DNA of 38,494 nt from Sphingobacteriales bacterium TSM_CSM (lineage in GTDB: Bacteria; Bacteroidota; Bacteroidia; Chitinophagales; UBA2359): the NCBI GenBank assembly GCA_002212725.1, contig MTCR01000132.1:1-38494 (forward strand), written 5' to 3'. The notes beneath the pieces were generated by a model. The model saw nothing but the letters and a program-made list of their open reading frames with translations. It was not told the origin of the DNA and searched no databases. Of the stretch, positions 1-8,009 are shown one piece after another (the first letter of the stretch is position 1; each line of letters begins with the position of its first letter). A program made the translations under genes and the position numbers.

Positions 1-76
1 GCAAATTTGTTATCTTTCGGCAACGGAAACCCCAAAATATCCGTTAGTATTTTTACACCGATAAAACTATACCGCT

Positions 77-315
77 ATGACCAAAAACAGATTAACCCCG
101 GTAAGTTTGCGCGCCCTGCTTGCGCCGCTATGTATTAGTTTATTTGTAATATGGGGGGGGTAAATTGCCGGGTGTATGGGCAAATAACACCTTGTACTAC
201 ACCGCCCAATGATTGTATGCTGCTGTGCAACCCCAATTTTGCGCCGCCAAGCCCATGTGTGGTAAATCCGATTTCAAAATTATATATTTATATTTTTTCA
301 AAAAAAACGCCATGA
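77..315 (+). pseudogene. N-terminal remnant of a secreted protein, frameshifted at a G8 run
   Basis: From ATG 77 the sequence encodes a basic start (MTKNR) and a hydrophobic segment (LLAPLCISLFVIW), then meets TAA at 161 right after eight G's (153-160). If the run were nine G's, the frame would continue through VNCRVYGQITPC, which gives a good signal peptidase site after VYG, and into a Cys/Pro-rich stretch (TTPPNDCMLLCNPNF, PPSPCVVNP). That style is typical of the mature start of Bacteroidota secreted proteins. Resemblance to coding sequence fades near 280, and the shifted frame stops at 313-315, overlapping the next gene's start. Seen: the reading frames and the G run. Inferred: a decayed or truncated gene. 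A homopolymer sequencing error or a phase-variable tract could explain the frameshift, but not the missing 3' end. Confidence 0.5.
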
Positions 316-2072
316 GAAAAATATTCTTTTTAATAGTACTTATTATACAAGGGTTTTCCACGCTTCAAGCCCAAAGCAAGTATTTTGAGCGCACCTATTT
401 ATGGGAATATATACATGATGCACAAAAGGTATTTCTAAGTTCCGATGGAAATTATGATGTATTTGGAAATACGATGACCGTTCCCAATTATTTTCAAAAC
501 GGCTTTCTGTTAAAGGTTAATACAAGTGGAGATACTGTTTTATTAAAAAACTTTACTTCTGAGTTTAATCGTTTAACCATTTGGGATGTAGTTCGGACAC
601 AATTTGGTTATGCCATAGCCACCTGTATGGGGCAATTTCCGGGCGATACGGGTTGCAAGGCAGGTCTTTTACTGTTAAAACATAATGGAGATGTTATTTA
701 TTCGGGGTATGCCGGAACACAAGAATTAATAGAGTCAAGAGCGAGAAGCATTTTGCAAACCCCCGATGGAGGCTACATAATGGCAGGCTTAATACTGCAA
801 ACAAGCGGCTCGCTCAACAAACTCTATATTGTAAAACTAAAAGCAGACGGCGAAACCGAATGGGAAAAAGTATATGACTATTTTTCATACCACAATAGTT
901 TCAGAGGCATACTGCCTGCCCCCGAAGGCGGGTATTATGCCATAGCATCTATAAGGCGTTGGGTACTTACGGGTTTGGGTATATATCAAGATGTTGGCGA
1001 TATATTGCTGTACAAATTAGACCAATGGGGCGAGGTAGAATGGCAAAAAATATACTTTGAAGGTGGGGAGGGGGAGCAATCTACCACTTTTTGCCAAGCC
1101 TCTGATGGAAGCCTGTTTATAGGAGGCGGAAGAAATTTTACCGATTTAGTATTCAAATTAGATACTGCTTTTAATCTGGAATGGGAAATAAATGAGGCAG
1201 ATGATAAATGTGGACCTTCACTTGTTGGCCTTACCCCCGATGGCAACTTTTTGGTAAGCGGTTGTACAGATGTTCCCCCCGGAGAAGCTGATGCTTATAT
1301 AAAAAAAATAACCCCCAATGGCGATGTACTTTGGCGGCGGGTTTACGGCGATGCCGGTCATGATTATTTCTATACCCACCTCATACTGCCCGATGGCAGC
1401 ATTTTGCTGGGTGGCAGAAATGATATGAGCAGTTCTGCTGCAGTGTATATTGTAAAAACCAACTGCATGGGCTTGCTTACCCAACCTGCGGCGGCCTTCA
1501 GCTATGAGCCGCAAGGCGCAAACGAAGTACAATTTACCAACCTCTCCCTCTACGCCTACCCCGACAGCACAGACGGCGGCTACTACATCTGGGATTTTGG
1601 CGATGGCAGCCCGCCCTACCTCTGCGGGCAAGGCTACGCTCCCTGCACCGGCAACATACTTACCCATCAATACCCCGCCCCCGGCAGCTATACCGCCAGC
1701 CTCACCGCTATAGTTTGTACAGATACATCCGTAGTGCAGGCAATTATAGATACACAAGGCACCGGCGGCACAGTAGGTATTGCTCCCCCCCAGCCCCCCC
1801 GAGCAATCGGGGCAAGTCCCCTCGCAAGCGAAGGGGGGAGTTTTGAGGTGGTAGTTTACCCCAACCCCGCCCAAAACACGCTCTTTCTTGCAAACTGGCA
1901 ACAGATAGCTGCCTTTAAATTGTATGCCATATCGGGTGTGGCGGTGTTGGGGTGTAGCCCTGTTGCCGGTTCGCAAATTGGCATTGCTCAATTGCCCGCC
2001 GGTTTGTATATAGCAGAGGCACAGTACAAAAACGGCGCTATACAACGTCAAAAACTGCTTATACAGCGGTAA
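312..2072 (+). CDS. Secreted beta-propeller/PKD protein with T9SS C-terminal sorting domain
   Basis: This 586-residue protein is probably exported and then secreted or anchored by the type IX secretion system. I chose ATG 312 because it opens a clean signal peptide (MRKIFFLIVLIIQGFSTLQAQ). Residues about 40-390 hold several motifs of the form PDGGY-x-x-x-G (for example TPDGGYIMAGL, PDGNFLVSG, PDGSILLGG), as in propeller-like repeat proteins of Bacteroidota. A PKD-like domain follows at about residues 400-490 (core YIWDFGDGSP, then HQYPAPGSYTASLTA). The C-terminus, from VVVYPNPAQNTLF to QRQKLLIQR, fits a T9SS type A sorting domain. The linker just before it is encoded by a GC-rich hairpin insert (1783-1840). 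The specific substrate or function is unknown. Confidence 0.85.
   Translation: MRKIFFLIVLIIQGFSTLQAQSKYFERTYLWEYIHDAQKVFLSSDGNYDVFGNTMTVPNYFQNGFLLKVNTSGDTVLLKNFTSEFNRLTIWDVVRTQFGYAIATCMGQFPGDTGCKAGLLLLKHNGDVIYSGYAGTQELIESRARSILQTPDGGYIMAGLILQTSGSLNKLYIVKLKADGETEWEKVYDYFSYHNSFRGILPAPEGGYYAIASIRRWVLTGLGIYQDVGDILLYKLDQWGEVEWQKIYFEGGEGEQSTTFCQASDGSLFIGGGRNFTDLVFKLDTAFNLEWEINEADDKCGPSLVGLTPDGNFLVSGCTDVPPGEADAYIKKITPNGDVLWRRVYGDAGHDYFYTHLILPDGSILLGGRNDMSSSAAVYIVKTNCMGLLTQPAAAFSYEPQGANEVQFTNLSLYAYPDSTDGGYYIWDFGDGSPPYLCGQGYAPCTGNILTHQYPAPGSYTASLTAIVCTDTSVVQAIIDTQGTGGTVGIAPPQPPRAIGASPLASEGGSFEVVVYPNPAQNTLFLANWQQIAAFKLYAISGVAVLGCSPVAGSQIGIAQLPAGLYIAEAQYKNGAIQRQKLLIQR
1783..1840. repeat. GC-rich multi-hairpin insert within the coding region
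   Basis: An outer stem CTCCCCCC (1783-1790) / GGGGGGAG (1833-1840) encloses two smaller hairpins: CCCCGA-gcaa-TCGGGG (1797-1812) and CCCCTCG...CGA-a-GGGG (1818-1836). The element is in frame and encodes a low-complexity Pro/Ala/Ser linker between the PKD-like domain and the sorting domain. It looks like a small dispersed palindromic repeat that inserted without breaking the frame. Confidence 0.55.
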
Positions 2073-2103
2073 AATGCTCAGAAACAACTGCGAAAAAAGT
2101 ACA

Positions 2104-2115
2104 GCCCTGCAGGGC
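2104..2115. other. Perfect 12-bp palindrome between convergent genes
   Basis: GCCCTGCAGGGC is self-complementary and lies in the 64-bp gap between two convergent genes. No T-run follows on either strand, so an ordinary intrinsic terminator is doubtful. Nothing else is visible in this gap. Confidence 0.3.
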
Positions 2116-2136
2116 GCAAACTATTGGTTTACACCT

Positions 2137-4365
2137 TTAAAACGTAAGCCAATAATTTACCTTTAGCACCAGTCCCCAATCTTTTTGCGAAAAATCTTCG
2201 GTATTCATGTTGTCGGTAAAAACCAAAAATACATCAGACATAGGGGCAAAACGCCATTGCAGGCGGTTGTTTATGTTAAAGTTTTGGGTTTGGGTGTTAA
2301 ACTGTAAAAAGGTGGTAAAAAACAGGCTTTTGGTAAAGGTAAGCTCTATGCGCGGGCTTAACAGCAGCAGGCTCGAGTTGCCAAACCCCTGCGGAAACCG
2401 TATGCGGTTGTACGCCACATTAAGGGCAAGGTTGGCGTATGGTTGCAGGCGGTAGGTGGCATCGGCGCTTAGGGTTAGTTTTTTGCCATTGTAAAAGCCG
2501 CCGTAGTAGGCACGCAGTTTGCCGTAGAGTTTGTTGCGGGCGGCGGCTTCGTATTCGGCGCCGGCTTCGGTGTAGCGGTAGGCGCCGGGTTGCAGCAAGG
2601 AGTCCATGCGGCCGGTAATGTTGGTAGGAAACAGCAGTTGGGTTTGGTAGTTGTTTATGAGCAGGCGTGCAATGCTGTTATCTTTAAAATAGGTAAACAG
2701 TTTGTATGTACTCCACCGGTCAAATTTTTCAAAATCGTAGAAGTAAAATACCTTACCGTCGTATTCGGGCCCGAAAAAGCGCACTACGTTCATGTTTTTG
2801 GGGTAAAACTTGTAGCCTATGTAATGAAAAGAGGCCAGGTAGGGGGCAGCCTGTATGGTGTTGTTCTGGTCGTTGCGCTGGTAGAGTTCCTGCAAAAAAC
2901 CTACATCGGCAATATAATCGGGCCCGGCGTGTTCAAGGGAAACAAAGGAGAACCAGTTTCGGTCTTCGTAGCCAATGTCGGCAACCAGTCCGGCGCGGTC
3001 AATGGCTTTGGGGGCAAAGGTTTGCTCGTCGTATTGGGTAAAAGACTGGTGGTACAATACATCGGCGGTCCACTTGTTGTTTGCCGACCGGTAGCGGAGT
3101 TCGGCGCCGGCCACGCGGTTGTAATCATCGGCATCGGGTTTAAAGTTGGTAAACGCCTGCCGGTTTATGAAAAAAGCCGTTGCCGATGAGCGTTCAAACA
3201 GTTTTCGCTGCACGGTGGCAACCGAGTAATTCTGACTTTGCGTGCCGTTGGGCTGCCCTTCGGTTTGTATGCTCAGCAAGCCCATGCGCCAGTTTTCGTT
3301 TATGTTGCCGGTAAGGCGTGCGCCGGCCAAAATGGGCACGTTTAACCCAATGCGGCGCGAGAAAAAAGGCTGCATAGGGTCTATGCCAAACTGAAACAAA
3401 TCGCTGTTTTCAATAAAAAACTGCCGTCTTTCGGGAAAAAACAGGTTGGTGCGTTGCAGGTTGGTAACCTGTTGGTCCACCTCCACCTGCGAAAAATCGG
3501 GGTTAATGGTCAGGTCGAGGTTTAAAGAACTGGTAACGGCAATTTTGGCATCTAAACCCACATCGGGGTGGTCCACTTCAGGTTGGTCATCGGTATTATA
3601 GTTGCGGTGTGCGCCCAGCCGGGCATAGGGTATAAGCGATACGTTTCCACCCGCTTTTTTGGGTGGCGCATCCCACAGCAATTTACCGCAAAACGCCAGC
3701 GAAGCCACATTAAACTGTGTGGGAACCGGACTCCAGGTAGAGGTTTCGATGCGTTTGAGGTCGTTTCTTGAAAAATTAATGTACCATTCCGATAAATGCT
3801 CATCATACCGAAGGGTTTTAAACGGTACGGCCATTTCTACCAACCACTTGCCTGTTCCGGTTTTTACGGCCGAAAACCAGCGGTTATCCCAACTGGTGGT
3901 AACGCCAAAAGCGCCGCCGTTTTCTACCAGCCCCTCGCGCTGCACACCCAAAGGACTTACGGCAAAACTAAAGCCGGTGGTGTGGTTGCCAAAGGGGTCA
4001 ATAAATGCCACAAAAGCATCGGTTACGGGGTAAGAAAAATCGCGCTTCAAGGATTGGATAACGTAATTTCCGGACAGTTCGTCATAGCAAACGGCGGCAA
4101 TGTAGAGGTTATGGTCGTCGTAGGTAAGGCGTACTTCGGTTTTTGAGCGGGCAAAGTCCCGGTCGTTGGGCAGGGTTTGGTAAAAATCTGTTGCCACATG
4201 GGCGGTTTGCCAATCGGGTTCATCTAATTTTCCGTCTAACTTAATTTGTCCGGCGGCTTTGGCAATATGAATTTGGTAGGTTTTACCGGTTTTTTCGTTT
4301 ACCTGCGCCTGCATACACAGGCAGGCAAGCAGGGTTAACAGCAGGGTAAGGCAACAGTTTTTCAT
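2137..4365 (-). CDS. DUF5916 / CBM9-like domain outer-membrane protein
   Basis: The 742-residue product starts at ATG 4365, which gives a proper signal peptide (MKNCCLTLLLTLLACLCMQAQ); the longer reading frame upstream adds no plausible signal. Residues about 30-230 match the CBM9-like N-terminal module of DUF5916 proteins (AAGQIKLDGKLDEPDW, then EVRLTYDDHNLYIAAVCYD). Residues about 250-742 are rich in aromatic, alternating beta-strand patterns and end in W-L-T-F, as expected for an outer-membrane beta-barrel. The motif FFPERRQFFIENSDLFQF is characteristic of the family. The family is common in Bacteroidota and its role is not established; binding of a carbohydrate or peptide at the surface is only a guess. 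It is a single gene with a -7 like element upstream (4406-4413). Confidence 0.85.
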   Translation of the reverse strand: MKNCCLTLLLTLLACLCMQAQVNEKTGKTYQIHIAKAAGQIKLDGKLDEPDWQTAHVATDFYQTLPNDRDFARSKTEVRLTYDDHNLYIAAVCYDELSGNYVIQSLKRDFSYPVTDAFVAFIDPFGNHTTGFSFAVSPLGVQREGLVENGGAFGVTTSWDNRWFSAVKTGTGKWLVEMAVPFKTLRYDEHLSEWYINFSRNDLKRIETSTWSPVPTQFNVASLAFCGKLLWDAPPKKAGGNVSLIPYARLGAHRNYNTDDQPEVDHPDVGLDAKIAVTSSLNLDLTINPDFSQVEVDQQVTNLQRTNLFFPERRQFFIENSDLFQFGIDPMQPFFSRRIGLNVPILAGARLTGNINENWRMGLLSIQTEGQPNGTQSQNYSVATVQRKLFERSSATAFFINRQAFTNFKPDADDYNRVAGAELRYRSANNKWTADVLYHQSFTQYDEQTFAPKAIDRAGLVADIGYEDRNWFSFVSLEHAGPDYIADVGFLQELYQRNDQNNTIQAAPYLASFHYIGYKFYPKNMNVVRFFGPEYDGKVFYFYDFEKFDRWSTYKLFTYFKDNSIARLLINNYQTQLLFPTNITGRMDSLLQPGAYRYTEAGAEYEAAARNKLYGKLRAYYGGFYNGKKLTLSADATYRLQPYANLALNVAYNRIRFPQGFGNSSLLLLSPRIELTFTKSLFFTTFLQFNTQTQNFNINNRLQWRFAPMSDVFLVFTDNMNTEDFSQKDWGLVLKVNYWLTF

Positions 4366-4405
4366 GGCATAAACGGGGTTGGAGGTGAATAATACCGCTA
4401 AATTG

Positions 4406-4413
4406 CAAAAATA
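4406..4413 (-). promoter_or_regulatory. Candidate -7 element (TATTTTTG) for the DUF5916 gene
   Basis: It matches the Bacteroidota TAnnTTTG consensus on the minus strand, 40 bp upstream of ATG 4365. No clear TTTG -33 box was found at the expected distance. Confidence 0.35.
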
Positions 4414-4573
4414 ACCCAACTTACAAGGCACGCGCACAGTATTTTACCGTTTGCCGGAAAAAAATGAGCGCCTCAAAAATGTATGGACTACTAATTTTAC
4501 CTTTTTGCGTGGTTTACCGAACTATTATGCCTAACTTTAGGGTTATTACCAGTTAAACCATCAATTTTACAAC

Positions 4574-5080
4574 ATGATTATTACCAAAAACAAAGTAGTA
4601 TCGGTTAGCTATGTACTTCGCGAAGGCGATTTTGGCGGTGAAGTGGTAGAGCAAACCACCTCGCAAGAGCCTTTTGTATTTTTATTTGGCGTAGGCAGTT
4701 TGCTGCCCGATTTTGAAAAACACCTGCTGGGACTTAAAGTGGGCGATGCTTTTAAGTTTAGCATTGACAGCCAAAATGCTTATGGTCAGGTAGAAAGCGA
4801 TGCCATTGTTGAACTACCCATTGATATATTTGTAGTTGACGGCGCTATTGATGACGAACTGCTGCAAATTGGCAATGTTGTGCCCATGCGCAACGACCAG
4901 GGACACTTGTTGCATGGCACGGTAGTGAGCGTAACCGATGATGTGGTTACCATGGATTTTAACCACCCTATGGCAGGTAAAGACCTTTACTTTATGGGAA
5001 CCGTGCTGGATATACGCGAAGCCACCCCATCTGAACTGGAGCACGGGCATGTACATGGTCCGGGCGGGCATCATCATTAA
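4574..5080 (+). CDS. slyD: SlyD-like FKBP-type peptidyl-prolyl cis-trans isomerase
   Basis: The 168-residue product catalyses proline cis-trans isomerisation and acts as a folding helper, probably in the cytoplasm because no signal peptide is present. The FKBP part is split as in SlyD: an N-terminal strand region, then LLPDFEKHLLGLKVGDAF and NAYG (FKBP core), an insert-in-flap domain at about residues 75-125, and a return to the FKBP core at MDFNHPMAGKDLYF, the SlyD hallmark. The C-terminus is histidine-rich (HGHVHGPGGHHH), like the metal-binding tail of SlyD, so nickel or zinc binding is likely by family analogy. The gene stands alone and is followed by a strong terminator hairpin. The symbol reflects family similarity, not proven orthology. 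Confidence 0.9.
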   Translation: MIITKNKVVSVSYVLREGDFGGEVVEQTTSQEPFVFLFGVGSLLPDFEKHLLGLKVGDAFKFSIDSQNAYGQVESDAIVELPIDIFVVDGAIDDELLQIGNVVPMRNDQGHLLHGTVVSVTDDVVTMDFNHPMAGKDLYFMGTVLDIREATPSELEHGHVHGPGGHHH

Positions 5081-5110
5081 TTTTTACAGGCTGTTTGCCT
5101 GTTGTAATAG

Positions 5111-5171
5111 CCACAAAACACATCAATGGCACATGATTGCCTTTTTTGTGTTTTGTGGTTTTGTTTTGTTT
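5111..5171 (+). terminator. Intrinsic terminator after the SlyD-like gene
   Basis: A perfect 12-bp stem, CCACAAAACACA (5111-5122) with TGTGTTTTGTGG (5147-5158), has a 24-nt loop and is followed by a T-rich tail (TTTTGTTTTGTTT). A smaller hairpin, ACAGGC-tgttt-GCCTGT (5086-5102), lies just before it. Confidence 0.7.
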
Positions 5172-5212
5172 GCATGGCAGCAGAAGCTTTTTGCAGGGTG
5201 CGTTATGACCAT

Positions 5213-6613
5213 TTACCGCATTAGCTCCAGCAGCGCCACGTTTTCAATATGATAGGTATGCGGAAACATATCTATGGGTTGTATGCGGCGAATATGGTAT
5301 TGGTGTGCCATGAGTTGCAAATCGCGCGCCTGGGTAACGGGGTTGCAACTTACATACACCACACGGGGCGGCGCCAGGTGGAGTATTTCTTTTACCACAT
5401 CGGGGTGCATACCGGCGCGGGGCGGGTCGGTAATGAGTACATCGGGTTGGCCGTGTAGGCGGGCAAAATCGGGGGTCAGGATTTTCCGCACATCGCCGGT
5501 ATAAAAAAAGGCGTTTTCAATGCCGTTTAGTTGGGCGTTGTATCGGGCGTCTTCTATGGCGGCATCTACTTCTTCAATGCCCACTACCTGTTTGCAGTTT
5601 CGGGCTAAAAACAGTCCTATGCTGCCTGTTCCGGTGTAGAGGTCGTACAGGGTTTGGGAGCCGTTTAGCTGTGCCATTTCCTCAATAATGCCGTAGAGTT
5701 TCAGCGCCTGATGGCTGTTGGTTTGAAAAAAAGATTTTGCGCCTATTTTGTAACGGCAATGCCCCAGTTGTTCGGTAATATGGTTGTTGCCGGCATAGGT
5801 TACAATGTCAAGGTCGTACCACATATCGTTGCGTTTGCCGTTAATGGCGTATTGCAGGGCGGTAATTTGCGGAAACCGTTTAAGGGTAAACTCCAGCAGG
5901 GGGTTGTGCCATTCGGGTTTATCAAAGGCAAAGGCAAACACCACCATCAGTTGTCCCAGGGTAGAGGTGCGTATGAGCAGGTTTCGCAGGTAGCCGCTTC
6001 GGGTTTTAATGTCGTAGAACGGCAGGTTGTTTTCTGTGCAGTATTGGTACACCTCGTTTCGTATTTGGTTAGAGGGGTTTTCCTGCAGGTAGCAGTGGGT
6101 AAGGTTTACCACGCGGTCGTACATACCTTTTACATGAAAGCCCAATGCGCGGCGGTCGAGGTGTTTTTGTTCGCTTTCGGCTTCGTGTTGCAGCAGCCAC
6201 CGCCTTGCCGAGAAGGTAAATTCCATTTTATTGCGGTAGTATTGGGTAAGTTGCGGGGTTATAATGGGGTTTATTTGTTCAATATGCAGTTTACCTACGC
6301 GTTTCAGGGCTTCTTCGGTAATTTGCTGTTTGTAGGCGGCTTGCTGCGGGTATTGCAGGTACTGCCATTTGCACCCGCCGCAGGTGCCAAAATGGCTGCA
6401 AAAGGGCGCTGTTCTTTCGGGTGCGGGTTGTTTCAGTTGCAGCAGTTTACCGGTGGCATAATCAGACCGTTTTTCTACAATGCGCACATCGGCCACATCG
6501 CCGGGCACGGCATCATCTATAAAAACCACCATGCCTTCGTGGCGGGCAATGCCTTTGCCTTCGGCGGCAATTTGGGTAACGGGCAGGTTTTCTATAAGGC
6601 TTCCTTTTTTCAT
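5213..6613 (-). CDS. rlmD: 23S rRNA (uracil-C5)-methyltransferase, RlmD/RumA family
   Basis: The 466-residue enzyme is expected to methylate C5 of a uracil in 23S rRNA (U1939 in E. coli) using SAM. An N-terminal TRAM-like OB domain (residues about 5-60) is followed by the 4Fe-4S ligands C72, C78 and C81 (CSHFGTCGGCKW), with a fourth cysteine probably in LTHCYLQ. The SAM-binding motif is LYDLYTGTGSIGLFLA, the conserved DPPRAGMHPD follows, and the catalytic cysteine lies in YVSCNPVTQARDL. The start at 6613 is the first ATG and fits the TRAM domain. It begins 8 bp after the AI-2E family gene, so the two are probably co-transcribed. Closely related TrmA/RlmCD-type specificities cannot be excluded from sequence alone. 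Confidence 0.92.
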   Translation of the reverse strand: MKKGSLIENLPVTQIAAEGKGIARHEGMVVFIDDAVPGDVADVRIVEKRSDYATGKLLQLKQPAPERTAPFCSHFGTCGGCKWQYLQYPQQAAYKQQITEEALKRVGKLHIEQINPIITPQLTQYYRNKMEFTFSARRWLLQHEAESEQKHLDRRALGFHVKGMYDRVVNLTHCYLQENPSNQIRNEVYQYCTENNLPFYDIKTRSGYLRNLLIRTSTLGQLMVVFAFAFDKPEWHNPLLEFTLKRFPQITALQYAINGKRNDMWYDLDIVTYAGNNHITEQLGHCRYKIGAKSFFQTNSHQALKLYGIIEEMAQLNGSQTLYDLYTGTGSIGLFLARNCKQVVGIEEVDAAIEDARYNAQLNGIENAFFYTGDVRKILTPDFARLHGQPDVLITDPPRAGMHPDVVKEILHLAPPRVVYVSCNPVTQARDLQLMAHQYHIRRIQPIDMFPHTYHIENVALLELMR

Positions 6614-6621
6614 GGGCGGGG

Positions 6622-7875
6622 TTAATCGGTTATTTCGGGTATGTTTGTACCGGCATCGGGGTTTTGTTGTTGTTTGTTATGCTGGTTGTTGTTATCTGTA
6701 TGGTCGTTTTCCGGGGCATCCTTTTCCTGCTTATTGCCGGCGTTTTCTATGGCCAGCAGGGGCGGCGGTTCTGATTGTTGCAGAAAACGGTGGTAATAGC
6801 CAATAATGACCGAGGTAAGCGGAAGGGCAATAATTAGTCCTAAAATACCCAGCAATTTACCCCATACCGAAAGCGACAAAATAATAATAGCAGGGTTTAG
6901 TCCTGTGGCATCGCCCATAATTTTGGGCGTTAAAAACACATCTTGTATAATTTGTCCAATTACCTGCACCAGTATTACCAGCCCCATCATTACCCAAAAA
7001 CTCTGCCCGGTGTCTAAGGCGTGCAGCAGGGCAAAAAATACGGCCGGAATGAAGCCTACAATCTGAAGATACGGAACCATGTTGAGCAGCCCGATGAACA
7101 ACCCCAGCGCCACGCCCATAGGCAACCCGATGATGGAAAACCCGATGGCGGTAATAATGCCCACAATAAGGGCAATGAGTGCCTGCGCCCGGAAATAGGT
7201 GTTCATAGAGTTTTCAACATCGGTAACCACGGCAATAATGGCCGGCCGAAACTGCACCGGCAGCAGGGTATGCCATTTGCCGGCAATTTTTGGGTAATCG
7301 AGCAGCATAAAAACCAGGTACATAAGAATAACGGTAAAGCCCAGCAAGGTGGTAATTACGCTCATAGAACCCGAAAAAATGCCCCAAATGCCGGGTAAAA
7401 TTTTTTGCGCCAGCAGGGTAGTGGCTTTTTCAAGGTTTTCAATTTTCAGCAGTTCCGAAATTTCTATGCGGTTGGCAAAATCGGTTATCCATTGTTGCAG
7501 GTTTTCGGGCAGGTATTGCTGTACCTGTTGTTGCAGGGCGCTGTTGTTTACATAATCGGTTACCATTTCGCCCATGTGCTGCACATCTTGCACCAGGCGC
7601 GGAACAAGCAGGCTGAACACGCCGGCCAGCAATCCCAACACCAAAAGCAGGGTAAGCATTACAGATAGTCCGCGCTTTTTTACCCGAAGGCGGTATTGTA
7701 CAAACACCACCAGCGGGTTGAGCAGGTAAGCCAAAATAAGCGCCACGGCAAACGGTATAAGCACATCGCTCAGGTAGTTAAGAATTCTGAAAACGCCGTA
7801 TAGCAGCGCCAAAAACAACAACAGACGCACAAAGCGGTCAAAAGTATAAGGTTTATTGGTGGTAAAGGGCAGCAT
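6622..7875 (-). CDS. AI-2E/PerM family transporter-like membrane protein
   Basis: The 417-residue polytopic membrane protein has a membrane-segment pattern typical of the AI-2E exporter (PerM/YhhT/TqsA) family: paired N-terminal helices (residues about 15-75), a soluble stretch (about 95-150), then clustered helices to about residue 360. The family-typical region IGLPMGVALGLFIGLLNMVPYLQ and the later PKIMGDATGLNPAIIILSL are present. Members export small molecules such as AI-2 or exchange ions; the substrate here is unknown. The last 40 residues are Asn/Gln-rich and charged, which is probably a species-specific cytoplasmic tail. It lies 8 bp upstream of rlmD in the same direction. Confidence 0.85.
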   Translation of the reverse strand: MLPFTTNKPYTFDRFVRLLLFLALLYGVFRILNYLSDVLIPFAVALILAYLLNPLVVFVQYRLRVKKRGLSVMLTLLLVLGLLAGVFSLLVPRLVQDVQHMGEMVTDYVNNSALQQQVQQYLPENLQQWITDFANRIEISELLKIENLEKATTLLAQKILPGIWGIFSGSMSVITTLLGFTVILMYLVFMLLDYPKIAGKWHTLLPVQFRPAIIAVVTDVENSMNTYFRAQALIALIVGIITAIGFSIIGLPMGVALGLFIGLLNMVPYLQIVGFIPAVFFALLHALDTGQSFWVMMGLVILVQVIGQIIQDVFLTPKIMGDATGLNPAIIILSLSVWGKLLGILGLIIALPLTSVIIGYYHRFLQQSEPPPLLAIENAGNKQEKDAPENDHTDNNNQHNKQQQNPDAGTNIPEITD

Positions 7876-7921
7876 AGCACACAGTTTTGTTGGTTGGTAA
7901 GCAGGTTTTTATTGTTGCGGC

Positions 7922-7929
7922 CAAAGGTA
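7922..7929 (-). promoter_or_regulatory. Candidate -7 element (TACCTTTG) for the AI-2E family gene/rlmD
   Basis: It is a full match to TAnnTTTG on the minus strand, about 47 bp upstream of ATG 7875. The -33 box is not obvious. Confidence 0.4.
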
Positions 7930-8009
7930 AACATAATACTATTTGCAGGGGTAAAAAACAGGGGTTCGGTGTTTGCAAACAAATGCAATGCCCGGCATAA
8001 AAAGCCCTG

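Noticed and set aside
1218..2087. Long minus-strand open frame opposite the T9SS propeller gene
   Set aside because: It lies antisense to a gene with clear signal peptide, PKD and sorting domains; its residues show no motif and reflect the complementary strand.
4505..4540. TTTG...TAACTTTA as a promoter of the SlyD-like gene
   Set aside because: The spacer is 24 bp and the last base of the -7 box does not match; too weak to list.
5711..6625. 304-codon plus-strand frame opposite rlmD
   Set aside because: rlmD has all catalytic motifs on the minus strand; the opposite frame is a composition artefact.
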